Source: an uncultured Peptoniphilus sp.
GTDB lineage: Bacteria; Bacillota; Clostridia; Tissierellales; Peptoniphilaceae
Assembly: GCF_943913915.1 (NCBI RefSeq)
Contig: NZ_CALUAA010000024.1
Coordinates: 1-13,250 of the forward strand
DNA: 13,250 nt
Reading direction: 5' to 3'
Position 1 is the first letter of the stretch. Each line of letters starts with the position of its first letter. Made by a program: the position numbers and the translations under genes. The notes under the pieces are model-generated. The model searched no databases, was not told where the DNA came from, and worked only from the letters and a program-made list of their open reading frames with translations. Positions 1 through 6,510 of this stretch are shown piece after piece.

Positions 1-171
1 AGTAAATTTAGATATAGGGATAATATAAAACATAAAAAATATACTTATGGATATGTTCTCACATACGACCTTACTTAAAATATTAAAATTTATCAATACT
101 GACCACTCGAGCCATTGTGAGGCGATTTGTTTGATGTCAAGATAATAAAATTAAATAAAATTAAACGAACA
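1..171. other. AT-rich stretch with no convincing gene
   Basis: I see no gene I can support here. One short open frame (47-145, 32 codons, plus strand, ATG start, stop TAA) has no clear ribosome binding site and no family I recognise. It could be a leftover of an older gene, because it runs directly toward the terminator hairpin at 172-212. Base composition is strongly AT-rich, like the ars operon that follows. Confidence 0.4.
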
Positions 172-212
172 GGCTTTTAGAGTTTTATAAGAAATCTTAA
201 AAGCCATTTTTA
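172..212 (+). terminator. Rho-independent terminator
   Basis: The arm GGCTTTTA (172-179) pairs with TAAAAGCC (198-205), followed by a T-rich tail at 206-212. It would end a plus-strand transcript coming from left of the window. The loop-side sequence ATAAGAAATCTTAA recurs almost unchanged in the terminator at 6511-6550. Confidence 0.65.
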
Positions 213-292
213 TATTCGAAAAATACCTTGTGGGAATAGTTTGAGTGTAGATTATAACAGGGTATGTAAACACTAAAGATATTTTAGGGGGA

Positions 293-707
293 ATGAAGAG
301 GATGGATCAGGACTTGACAAGTGAAATAATCAGTAAAAATATCAGATATCACAGCTCTTATGAAAGCCGAAGATTACCTAAAAATGTCAGAGAAGATAAA
401 CAATGAAGTCTTTGTAAACCTATTAGATGAAGAAAGAGATATTTACGAGGTACTAAAAAAGACTTGGTCGTCAGTATTAAGGATATAGATGCAGTTAATG
501 CTGCTGCTCTTTCTAATAAGTTACATCAATTACAAATGGTTCTTGAGGATTATAAATGTCTGATAAAAAAGAATAGATGATGCTTGTAGCGTCTTTTATA
601 AACTTACATATTCATGACCTAAGAATACACATAATAGAAGCTACATTAATAACAATAATATAGATGATAAGATTATCAAAAGTATTTTTGATATTTCACG
701 AAAATAG
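293..707 (+). pseudogene. Decayed helical protein gene of unknown family, several frameshifts
   Basis: A start at 293 or 302 follows AGGGGG (286-291) and opens in the frame MKRMDQDLTSEIIS. Joining frames at A-rich points gives one continuous, highly helical, charged protein of about 135 residues. The switches are at A-run 334-338 (one extra base), A-run 455-460 (one base missing) and near 564-575 (one extra base). The middle reads MKAEDYLKMSEKINNEVF, later DAVNAAALSNKLHQLQMVLE. An in-frame TGA lies at 615-617, and the last open stretch ends at TAG 705-707, just before the arsR promoter. No segment longer than about 40 codons is intact. I do not recognise the family, and no membrane segment or metal motif is visible. 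Three frameshifts plus a stop point to true decay, though A-run sequencing errors could explain part of it. Confidence 0.5.
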
Positions 708-709
708 AC

Positions 710-738
710 TTGACAAGAAGAACAACTAGTAATATTAT
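710..738 (+). promoter_or_regulatory. Promoter of the ars operon
   Basis: TTGACA (710-715) and TATTAT (733-738) are separated by exactly 17 bases, a near-consensus housekeeping promoter. The predicted transcription start falls inside the inverted repeat at 742-763, which is where an ArsR repressor would block transcription. Confidence 0.75.
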
Positions 739-741
739 AAA

Positions 742-763
742 CACATCAAAAGAAATTGATGTG
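742..763. promoter_or_regulatory. ArsR-type operator upstream of arsR
   Basis: CACATCAA (742-749) and TTGATGTG (756-763) are perfect 8-base arms around a 6-base centre. This contains ATCAA-N6-TTGAT, the spacing reported for ArsR/SmtB-family operators. It lies just downstream of the -10 box and its right arm touches the arsR ribosome binding site, so binding would shut off the operon until arsenite or antimonite releases the repressor. Autoregulation is inferred from position. Confidence 0.75.
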
Positions 764-773
764 AGGGACTTCT

Positions 774-1055
774 ATGAACAGAGATTTAGAAAAAACTGCA
801 AAGATATTTAAAGCCTTTTCAGTGACGATTCGCCTAGAAATATTAGATTTATTAAAAAATGGGGAAAAATGTGCCTGTGATTTACTGGAAAAACTAGATT
901 TGACACAATCAGGCCTGTCATACCATATGAAAAGATTGATAGAGTCGGGAATTGTTTCAGCAAGAGAAGAAGGCAAGTGGGTTTACTACACTATATCTGA
1001 ACAAGGAAGACGAGAAATAATACAGATGTTTTTAGAATGTACAGCGAGTAACTAG
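774..1055 (+). CDS. arsR: ArsR-family arsenic-responsive repressor
   Basis: This is a 93-residue winged-helix regulator of the ArsR/SmtB family, of usual length. It would bind operator DNA without metalloid and be released by As(III) or Sb(III). The helix-turn-helix covers about residues 32-60 (DLLEKLDLTQSGLSYHMKRL). Just before the recognition helix are Cys33 and Cys35 in the KCACDLL context, the position of the As(III)-binding cysteines in the classic E. coli-type ArsR. A further Cys89 near the C-terminus may be a third ligand. The ATG at 774 is supported by GAGGG at 763-767. It is the first gene of the ars operon, lies directly behind an operator of matching type, and is followed by a large palindrome at its stop codon and a second operator. 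The family call is firm. Arsenic specificity rests on the cysteines and the neighbours. Confidence 0.93.
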   Translation: MNRDLEKTAKIFKAFSVTIRLEILDLLKNGEKCACDLLEKLDLTQSGLSYHMKRLIESGIVSAREEGKWVYYTISEQGRREIIQMFLECTASN

Positions 1056-1074
1056 TTACCCTTAAGGGTAACTA
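1053..1074. repeat. 22-base perfect palindrome at the arsR stop codon
   Basis: The palindrome is centred on CCTTAAGG, and its left end coincides with the TAG stop of arsR. A second 12-base palindrome, GTAACTAGTTAC (1048-1059), overlaps it, so the element GTAAC/GTTAC occurs three times in 25 bases. A run of A, not T, follows on the plus strand, so it is not a standard intrinsic terminator in either direction. It could form an mRNA hairpin between arsR and arsD that limits readthrough or protects RNA ends, or bind a protein. Confidence 0.6.
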
Positions 1075-1090
1075 AAAAAAGGCTCTTCAT

Positions 1091-1106
1091 ATCAAAAGAA
1101 TTTGAT
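1091..1106. promoter_or_regulatory. Second ArsR-type operator, upstream of arsD
   Basis: ATCAAA (1091-1096), AGAA, TTTGAT (1101-1106). It also fits ATCAA-N6-TTGAT, and its centre (AAGAAT) nearly equals that of the first operator (AAGAAA). It lies in the 96-base gap between arsR and arsD. I see no good -35/-10 pair beside it, so it may be a roadblock or a looping partner for the first site, or mark a weak internal promoter. Confidence 0.65.
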
Positions 1107-1151
1107 GTACCAACAAAACTCAATTCAAAAAATTGAAGAAAGGGTGTAAAA

Positions 1152-1529
1152 ATGAAAAGAATGTCAATTTATGAACCGGCTATGTGTTGTGATACAGGTG
1201 TTTGCGGAGTTAATGTAGATCCTGAACTTGTGCGTATTTCAACAGTAATTAACAACTTGAAGAAAAATGGTATCACTATTGAAAGATACAATTTATCAAG
1301 TGAGCCATTGGCATTTGTAAATAATAACAAGGTAAAAGATGCTTTGGATAAAAATGGAACCGATAGGCTGCCATTAATCCTCGTGGACGACGATATAGTC
1401 ATAGAAGGCAGATATCCAAAGAACGAAGAAATAGTAGAACTTTTACAAATCTCTCAAGAATATCTTGAGAGTCGTGAAGATAGAGAACCGGATCAAGGGT
1501 GCTGTGGAAACAATAGCTCTTGTTGCTAA
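1152..1529 (+). CDS. arsD: ArsD arsenite metallochaperone
   Basis: A 125-residue ArsD, which captures cytosolic As(III)/Sb(III) and passes it to ArsA. Early ArsDs were also described as weak repressors. The diagnostic N-terminal cluster is present: Cys12, Cys13 and Cys18 within MCCDTGVCG. A thioredoxin-like fold follows, with the conserved ending LPLILVDDDIVIEGRYP around residues 73-89. The C-terminus carries two more pairs, Cys117-Cys118 and Cys124-Cys125 (GCCGNNSSCC), like the vicinal pairs of plasmid R773 ArsD. The ATG at 1152 is preceded by GAAAGGGTG; a second in-frame ATG three codons on is less well placed. It lies directly upstream of arsA (12 bases), as usual for this chaperone-pump pair. 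Confidence 0.95.
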   Translation: MKRMSIYEPAMCCDTGVCGVNVDPELVRISTVINNLKKNGITIERYNLSSEPLAFVNNNKVKDALDKNGTDRLPLILVDDDIVIEGRYPKNEEIVELLQISQEYLESREDREPDQGCCGNNSSCC

Positions 1530-1541
1530 GGAAGGTTCATT

Positions 1542-3272
1542 ATGAAGGAATTTAATCTTGCAGATATTAAATTAACTAAATATCTCTTTTTCACAGGCAA
1601 GGGAGGTGTTGGAAAAACATCTACAGCTTGTGCAACAGCAGTGACTTTAGCAGATGAAGGAAAGAAAGTACTGCTTATTAGTACAGACCCTGCTTCAAAT
1701 CTTCAAGATGTTTTTGAAACAGAATTAGACGGTAAAGCAAAGCCGATTAAAGGAGTAGATAATTTAGAAGTAATCAATCTAGATCCATTGGAAGCGGCAG
1801 ATAATTATAAAGAAAGTGTAGTAGCGCCTTTTAGGGGTAAATTGCCTGATTCTGTTATCGAGAACATGGAAGAACAGCTCTCCGGATCCTGTACAGTAGA
1901 GATTGCTGCCTTTAATGAGTTTTCTAATTTCATTACAAATTCCAAGCTCAATAGAGATTACGACCATATTATATTTGACACAGCACCTACAGGCCATACC
2001 CTTAGAATGTTACAGCTTCCTTCTGCTTGGACTGATTTTATCAGTGAAAGTACACATGGAGCATCCTGCTTAGGACAGTTATCGGGATTAGAGGCTGAAA
2101 AAGAAACCTATAAAAAGGCAGTTGAAAATTTAGCAGATAAGACTTTAACAACCCTAGCATTAGTTACAAGGCCTGATAAAACACCACTTAATGAGGTAGC
2201 CAGAGCATCAAAGGAGCTATCTGAGATTGGAGTAAAAAATCAAATATTAGTGATTAATGGTGTCTTAGAAAATTATGATGATGAATTATCTGAAAGTATA
2301 TTTAATAAACAAAAGTTAGCTCTTGAAAATATGCCAGATATGTTAACTGAGTTTGACACTTATACAATTTTCTTAAGATCATATAACATTACTGGAATTG
2401 ACTCTATAAGAAATCTCCTTAAGAAAGATCAAATAAATGAACAAAAAGTGGAAGTAAAAGGCGAACTCTTTAATTTAGATGATATTGTTGATGATCTTGT
2501 AAAAAATAATAGAAAAGTAATATTTACTATGGGTAAGGGCGGTGTAGGAAAGACTACTATTGCATCTTCTGTCGCTCTTAAGCTAAGCAAACTTGGTAAA
2601 AAGGTACACCTGGCTACAACAGATCCCGCAGACCATATAAAATTTATGATAGATAGTTCAAGTGGAATATCTATGAGTCATATTGATGAAAAAGAAGAAT
2701 TAAAAAAATATCAAGATGAAGTACTTCAAAATGCTAGAAAAACAATGAGTAAGGATGATGTAGCTTACATTGAGGAAGATTTAAGATCACCATGTACACA
2801 GGAAATAGCAGTATTTAGAGCTTTTGCAGAACTTGTGGAAAAAGCAGACGATGAAATAGTAGTAATTGATACTGCTCCTACTGGTCATACCTTGTTGTTG
2901 TTAGACTCAACTTTAAGTTATCATCAAGAAGTTGAAAGAACACAAGGTCAGATACCTGAATCTGTAAAAAAATTGTTACCTAGATTAAGAGGAGAGGAAA
3001 CAGAAGTATTAATCGTTAGCTTGGCGGAGGCTACCCCATTTTATGAGGCATATCGCTTGGAAGAAGATCTAAAAAGGGCATCGATTTATACAAATTGGTG
3101 GATTGTTAATTCATCCCTATATAAAGCAAATCCTAGTAACAAGATGTTATCTGCTAAAGCAAATGAAGAAGTTAAGTGGATTAACAAGATATTAGATCAT
3201 ACTTCAGGAAAACTAGCCGTTATTGAATGGACAAAAGATGACCTTTCTGATGATAAACTTTATCAGATATAG
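1542..3272 (+). CDS. arsA: ArsA arsenite-activated ATPase, two fused halves
   Basis: A 576-residue full-length ArsA made of two homologous nucleotide-binding halves. It would power As(III) efflux through the membrane permease. Half 1 has the P-loop GKGGVGKT at residues 19-26 and the signature DTAPTGHT at 146-153. Half 2 has the same P-loop at 331-338 and DTAPTGHT at 443-450. Cys117 (SGSCTVEIAAF), Cys176 (GASCLGQ) and Cys418 (RSPCTQEIAVF) match by context the three metalloid-binding cysteines of E. coli plasmid ArsA (113, 172, 422), so the activation site appears intact. The ATG at 1542 follows AAGGAAGG at good spacing. It sits between arsD and arsC. ArsA classically partners ArsB but also occurs with Acr3, as here. 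Because acr3 is frameshifted, the pump may lack its channel. Confidence 0.96.
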   Translation: MKEFNLADIKLTKYLFFTGKGGVGKTSTACATAVTLADEGKKVLLISTDPASNLQDVFETELDGKAKPIKGVDNLEVINLDPLEAADNYKESVVAPFRGKLPDSVIENMEEQLSGSCTVEIAAFNEFSNFITNSKLNRDYDHIIFDTAPTGHTLRMLQLPSAWTDFISESTHGASCLGQLSGLEAEKETYKKAVENLADKTLTTLALVTRPDKTPLNEVARASKELSEIGVKNQILVINGVLENYDDELSESIFNKQKLALENMPDMLTEFDTYTIFLRSYNITGIDSIRNLLKKDQINEQKVEVKGELFNLDDIVDDLVKNNRKVIFTMGKGGVGKTTIASSVALKLSKLGKKVHLATTDPADHIKFMIDSSSGISMSHIDEKEELKKYQDEVLQNARKTMSKDDVAYIEEDLRSPCTQEIAVFRAFAELVEKADDEIVVIDTAPTGHTLLLLDSTLSYHQEVERTQGQIPESVKKLLPRLRGEETEVLIVSLAEATPFYEAYRLEEDLKRASIYTNWWIVNSSLYKANPSNKMLSAKANEEVKWINKILDHTSGKLAVIEWTKDDLSDDKLYQI

Positions 3273-3280
3273 GAGGAAAA

Positions 3281-3691
3281 ATGAAAAAAACTAAAGTTGC
3301 ATTTGTGTGTGTTCACAATTCATGCAGAAGTCAAATCGCTGAAGCACTGACAAAAAAATATGCTGGAGATTCTATAGAGGCATATTCTGCAGGGACAGAA
3401 TTAAAAAATCAAATTAATCAGGATGCAGTAAGACTTGTCAAAGAAATGTATGGAATTGATATGGAAGAGACTCAAAAGCCAAAACTTCTTGATGATATTC
3501 CTAAAGTCGATCACTTAATTACAATGGGTTGTAATGTCGTTTGTCCAGTTCTGCCTTATACTGTTAAAGAAGATGATTGGGGACTTGAAGATCCTACTGG
3601 AAAAAATGATGAAGAGTTTATAAAAACCATTAAGGAGATTGAAAGTAAAGTTCATAAATTAATTGAGGAAGTTGAGGCAAATAAGGAATGA
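3281..3691 (+). CDS. arsC: ArsC arsenate reductase, low-molecular-weight phosphatase type
   Basis: A 136-residue cytosolic reductase that converts arsenate to arsenite, the form exported by Acr3. It has the LMW tyrosine-phosphatase fold: P-loop CVHNSCR at residues 10-16 (CX5R, nucleophile Cys10, Arg16) and the acid motif DWGLEDPTG with Asp104 before Pro105. Two redox cysteines, Cys84 and Cys88, lie in TMGCNVVCP. In S. aureus ArsC the relay pair is Cys82/Cys89, so the spacing here is shorter. This suggests the GCN-x-x-CP variant seen in anaerobes, and the reductant (thioredoxin or another) cannot be told. The ATG at 3281 follows AGGAGG eight bases after the arsA stop region. Its TGA overlaps the acr3 ATG as ATGA, showing translational coupling. 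Confidence 0.94.
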   Translation: MKKTKVAFVCVHNSCRSQIAEALTKKYAGDSIEAYSAGTELKNQINQDAVRLVKEMYGIDMEETQKPKLLDDIPKVDHLITMGCNVVCPVLPYTVKEDDWGLEDPTGKNDEEFIKTIKEIESKVHKLIEEVEANKE

Positions 3692-4727
3692 AGAAAACAG
3701 ATGGAATTGGTTTTTTTGAGAAAAACTTGACTTTTTGGGTGTTAATTTGTATGGCAATAGGCGTACTTATTGGGAACTATTTTCCTTCTATTCCAGAGTG
3801 GTTAGGAAAATTTGAGTTCTATAACGTGTCTATACCTACAACAATTTTGCTTTGGATAATGATTTATCCAATGATGTTGAAAATTGATTTTAAGAGTATA
3901 AAAGACATAGGAAAAATCCTAAGGGGCTATTTATTACATGGTTTGTAAATTGGATCATTAAGCCACTCACTATGTATTTAATCGCGTCCTTATTTTTCTT
4001 TATTGTTTATAAAGGATTTATTAATAAGGAATTGGCATCAGAATATTTAGCCGGGGCGGTTTTACTCGGAGCTGCACCATGTACCGCAATGGTATTTGTA
4101 TGGAGCAAGTTAACAAGAGGTGATAGTGCCTATACCTTAGTACAGGTAGCCAGTAACGACTTAATTATTTTGATTGCATATATACCGATTGTAAGCTTCT
4201 TATTAAAGGTTGGAAATATAAATATTCCATGGGGAACACTTTTACTGTCCATTGTATTATTTATTGTCGTTCCTCTTATTTTAAGCATGATCACTAGAAG
4301 TATAATCATTAAAAATAAAGGGGAGGACTACCTAAATAAAACGTTTATCCCTGCATTTGATAAATATACTATGGTGGGATTATTGTTGACCTTGATTATG
4401 ATATTTTCATTTCAAGGACAGAAGATATTGGATCAGCCATTAAATATTATCCTTATTGCAATTCCTTTGATCATTCAAACTTTGTTTATATTTGGAATAA
4501 CATTCTTCATGGCATATTTAGCAAAGCTACCCTATTCAATTGCAGCTCCATGCAGCATGATCGGTGCATCGAACTTTTTTGAGCTGTCCGTTGCAGTTGC
4601 TATATCTCTATTTGGACTATCATCAGGAGCTACGTTGACAACTGTAGTAGGTGTTCTGGTTGAGGTTCCTGTTATGTTAACCTTGGTAAAGATTGCCAAT
4701 TCCATGGAATATAAATTTAATCGTTGA
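3688..4727 (+). pseudogene. acr3: Acr3 arsenite efflux permease, frameshifted
   Basis: An inner-membrane As(III)/H+ antiporter of the ACR3 (BASS superfamily) type, normally ten helices and 340-360 residues. Two frames cover it: 3688-3948 (N-terminal 86 codons, stop TAA) and a second frame open from before 3972 to TGA 4725-4727. Adding one A to the A-run at 3912-3916 restores 346 residues reading KDIGKNPKGLFITWFVNW across the joint, which is what the family has there. In the restored numbering, Cys132 lies in GAAPCTAMVFVW, and Glu299 lies in NFFEL. These are plausibly the conserved transport cysteine and the glutamate of helix nine. The start overlaps the arsC stop. A real deletion would abolish efflux. 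A sequencing error in the homopolymer is equally possible, since the rest of the gene is undamaged. Confidence 0.9.
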
Positions 4728-4852
4728 AAATGAGTTAAAACTGCTAATAACGATCAAGTAGTATTAATTTACAAAATGCCAGATCAGATAGATGCTCTAA
4801 GTGTCCTAGAATGTCCAGTATAGTCTGTGGTGCTATATAATCAGCAAGAAAT
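4728..4852 (+). other. Gap after acr3 with a possible coding remnant
   Basis: There is no supported gene. The acr3 frame, after TGA AAA TGA, stays open from 4734 to TAG 4824-4826 and reads NNDQVVLIYKMPDQIDALSV, which looks more protein-like than random AT-rich sequence. There is no start signal and I recognise no family. It may be a worn fragment of a further ars-linked gene, or chance. Confidence 0.25.
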
Positions 4853-4895
4853 ATAATATAAGCCCTGGAGGGAAACCTTCAGGGCTTATATTATG
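4853..4895. terminator. Strong hairpin terminating the ars operon
   Basis: AATATAAGCCCTG (4855-4867) pairs perfectly with CAGGGCTTATATT (4880-4892), with two more A-T pairs outside. The inner AGG/CCT pairs close a GAAA tetraloop (4872-4875). Only a weak U-rich tail follows, so termination may be partial and the stem may also stabilise the mRNA 3' end. It marks the right edge of the AT-rich ars segment. Confidence 0.65.
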
Positions 4896-5112
4896 CCCAT
4901 TAGGAGGGGAAGGATTGCCAAGAAACAAATGTTCCAACACGAAAAAACAGCTTACTATATTCCGCAAGTAGTAATTTCACCCGACATTTTATTTGTCATA
5001 AAAATTAAGGTATAATGAGTAAAATCCCTATGGGAAACAGATCGAAACAGATTAGTTATCACTGAATGATTAGCTCGAAAGGGTTATTGAACATTATGGA
5101 AGAGGTCAAAGA
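4896..5112 (+). other. Leader region upstream of the MgtC-like gene
   Basis: There is no convincing gene. TATAAT at 5011-5016 is a good -10 box, but the best -35 at 17 bases (TTTATT, 4988-4993) is weak. An AGGAGGGG at 4902-4909 is followed by a TTG at 4915 that opens only 18 codons. MgtC genes often have regulatory leaders, but I do not see the conserved elements of the M-box magnesium riboswitch, so none is called. Confidence 0.35.
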
Positions 5113-5799
5113 GTGGATATTTTTTTAGTGGCGGCCAGAATATTTATTGCAGCCTTTTTAGGCGCTTTAATCGGTACGGAGAGGGAGAAAAAAAACAAGG
5201 CAGCCGGTTTCAGAACACATATTATCGTGAGCGTCGGGGCGTGTTTAATTATGCTTATAGCAATCGATGGAGCCAGTGAACTGTCAGATGCCGGTATTTG
5301 GGAGCCGGCAAGGTTTGTAGGGCAGGTTGTAAGCGGAATCGGGTTTTTAGGTGCAGGTACCATACTCCAGAAAAAGAACGAGGTTTCGGGGCTTACCACA
5401 GCTGCAACTTTATGGCTCTCTGCAGGAATCGGGCTTGCCGTAGGAATCGGATATTACAAAGGAGCGGTCCTTGCAACGATAACTTGCCTGATAACCTTGA
5501 TCTCCTTAAGGGGAGTTAGCGATCTGATAAATAATAAGATGACAAAATCTTATATAATGGCATTCGACACTCCTAATTTCGAGAAGGATAAGTTTCTGAA
5601 AATTACTTCGGATGAGGGGATAGAAATAAGAGAACTGGATATCCTTGATGAGGAGGTGGAGAATAAATCAATGATTGAATCCACTTTATCATTTCATAAG
5701 AATTATAATATCGGTAATTTTTTTAAGAAGTTAAAAGCCGACTATCATTTGACATCTGTAAAATTAAGTAGCCAAGAGAATAAAATAAAGGATAAATAA
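5113..5799 (+). CDS. MgtC/SapB-family membrane protein
   Basis: A 228-residue inner-membrane protein. The N-terminal half (about residues 5-130) has four to five hydrophobic helices and the family signature GTEREKKNKAAGFRTH near residue 22, then GIGFLGAGTILQ around 76. The C-terminal portion (about 150-228) is charged and resembles the cytosolic ACT-like domain of longer MgtC proteins. Family members help bacteria cope with low magnesium and acid and can modulate F-type ATPase. Many non-pathogens carry uncharacterised copies, so the role here is open. The start is GTG 5113, because AAGAGG at 5100-5105 is well placed and the nearby ATG at 5096 leads to a stop within ten codons. It is followed by its own terminator and so is probably monocistronic. 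Base composition is higher in G+C than the ars genes. Confidence 0.88.
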   Translation: MDIFLVAARIFIAAFLGALIGTEREKKNKAAGFRTHIIVSVGACLIMLIAIDGASELSDAGIWEPARFVGQVVSGIGFLGAGTILQKKNEVSGLTTAATLWLSAGIGLAVGIGYYKGAVLATITCLITLISLRGVSDLINNKMTKSYIMAFDTPNFEKDKFLKITSDEGIEIRELDILDEEVENKSMIESTLSFHKNYNIGNFFKKLKADYHLTSVKLSSQENKIKDK

Positions 5800-5805
5800 A
5801 ATGCG

Positions 5806-5845
5806 GCTTTTAAGGTTTTGAAATCTTAAAAGCTATTTTCTATTT
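5806..5845 (+). terminator. Terminator of the MgtC-like gene
   Basis: GCTTTTAAG (5806-5814) pairs perfectly with CTTAAAAGC (5825-5833), and TATTTTCTATTT follows. It lies just after the stop codon at 5797-5799. Confidence 0.75.
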
Positions 5846-5868
5846 GTACAATACCTTCTCCTTATAAA

Positions 5869-5897
5869 TTGTCTATAAGTTGATCCGGTGTTAAGAT
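5869..5897 (+). promoter_or_regulatory. Possible promoter for the diiron protein transcript
   Basis: TTGTCT (5869-5874) and TAAGAT (5892-5897) are separated by 17 bases, each matching four of six consensus positions. It is the best pair between the upstream terminator and the diiron protein gene. If real, the transcript has a leader of nearly 190 bases that includes the short ORF at 5999. Confidence 0.35.
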
Positions 5898-5998
5898 AAA
5901 AATTATGGACATTTATTATTTTTTATCGCGGTGTATCTGAAACATGGAGTCGGATAATTTCTCGCGCAGCCGACGGTTGATCGGAGGAGGCTTACATC

Positions 5999-6046
5999 AT
6001 GGAAAGAACACTAAAAACCACGGCCAATATATCAATCCTAATATAA
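5999..6046 (+). CDS. Short leader ORF with very strong ribosome binding site
   Basis: ATG 5999 opens 15 codons (MERTLKTTANISILI, stop TAA). It is preceded by GGAGGAGG at 5983-5990 with eight bases spacing, a stronger site than that of the diiron gene 43 bases downstream. The peptide matches no family I know. The upstream RNA can form two mutually exclusive stems: GTCGG (5949-5953) with CCGAC (5970-5974), or CCGA (5970-5973) with TCGG (5981-5984), the latter partly covering the Shine-Dalgarno. It may be a regulatory leader peptide, a small protein, or the start of a gene whose remainder was deleted. Confidence 0.35.
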   Translation: MERTLKTTANISILI

Positions 6047-6089
6047 GGGTATAAAGTTTGTGAACTGATTTTAATTTAAGGGGTGCGAA

Positions 6090-6476
6090 ATGACTATAAG
6101 TGAAAGTGACATGAAGGTATTACTAAAATCGCAGCAAGGGGAACTGGATGTGGTGCTGATGTATAAAGCGCTCGCAGATGTGGTTAAAGATTCAAAAGAT
6201 GCGGAAACTTTTATAGAGCTTGCTGCAGAAGAGGGCCACCATGCGGCGGTGTTTCACGGACTCACAAAAAAGAATTTGAAGCCGAAGAAAACCTTGAGTA
6301 TCTTTATGCCGATTCTCTATCGCATCATCGGCAAAAAGAGGCTATATCCGATGATCGCCAAGGGAGAATACAATGCGGCGAAAAACTACGAACCGATTGC
6401 AGAGAGATTTCCGGAGATCGAGAGCGTAAAAGACGACGAGAGGCGACACGGCGATAGGGTTGCCGAGTTGCTGTAA
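6090..6476 (+). CDS. Small rubrerythrin-like (ferritin superfamily) diiron protein
   Basis: A 128-residue, soluble, mostly helical protein of the ferritin-like superfamily, without the C-terminal rubredoxin domain of full rubrerythrin. A full set of candidate diiron ligands is visible on four helices: Glu18 (QGELD), Glu47/Glu48 with His50/His51 (AAEEGHH), Glu93 (KGEYN) with Glu101, and Glu117-x-x-His120 (DDERRH). Such proteins in anaerobes usually reduce peroxide or handle iron, but the electron partner is not encoded nearby, so the reaction is inferred from the family only. The ATG at 6090 follows AAGGGGTG. It is probably transcribed with the short ORF at 5999 and ends at the bidirectional terminator at 6511, facing hydE. 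The product could also be annotated as a demethoxyubiquinone-hydroxylase-like or VIT-associated ferritin domain. Confidence 0.8.
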   Translation: MTISESDMKVLLKSQQGELDVVLMYKALADVVKDSKDAETFIELAAEEGHHAAVFHGLTKKNLKPKKTLSIFMPILYRIIGKKRLYPMIAKGEYNAAKNYEPIAERFPEIESVKDDERRHGDRVAELL

Positions 6477-6510
6477 TTCCAGAAGTTACTTAAGATAATG
6501 AAATAAAAAA

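Noticed and set aside
47..145. Small gene near the left edge
   Set aside because: It has only 32 codons, no ribosome binding site and no recognisable family; it was kept only as a note in the description of that stretch.
1053..1080. Rho-independent terminator after arsR
   Set aside because: The palindrome is followed by A, not T, on the plus strand, and no T-run follows it on the minus strand.
4896..5112. Magnesium (M-box) riboswitch before the MgtC-like gene
   Set aside because: The leader is long enough to consider, but I could not find the conserved M-box sequence blocks. A covariance-model search would decide.
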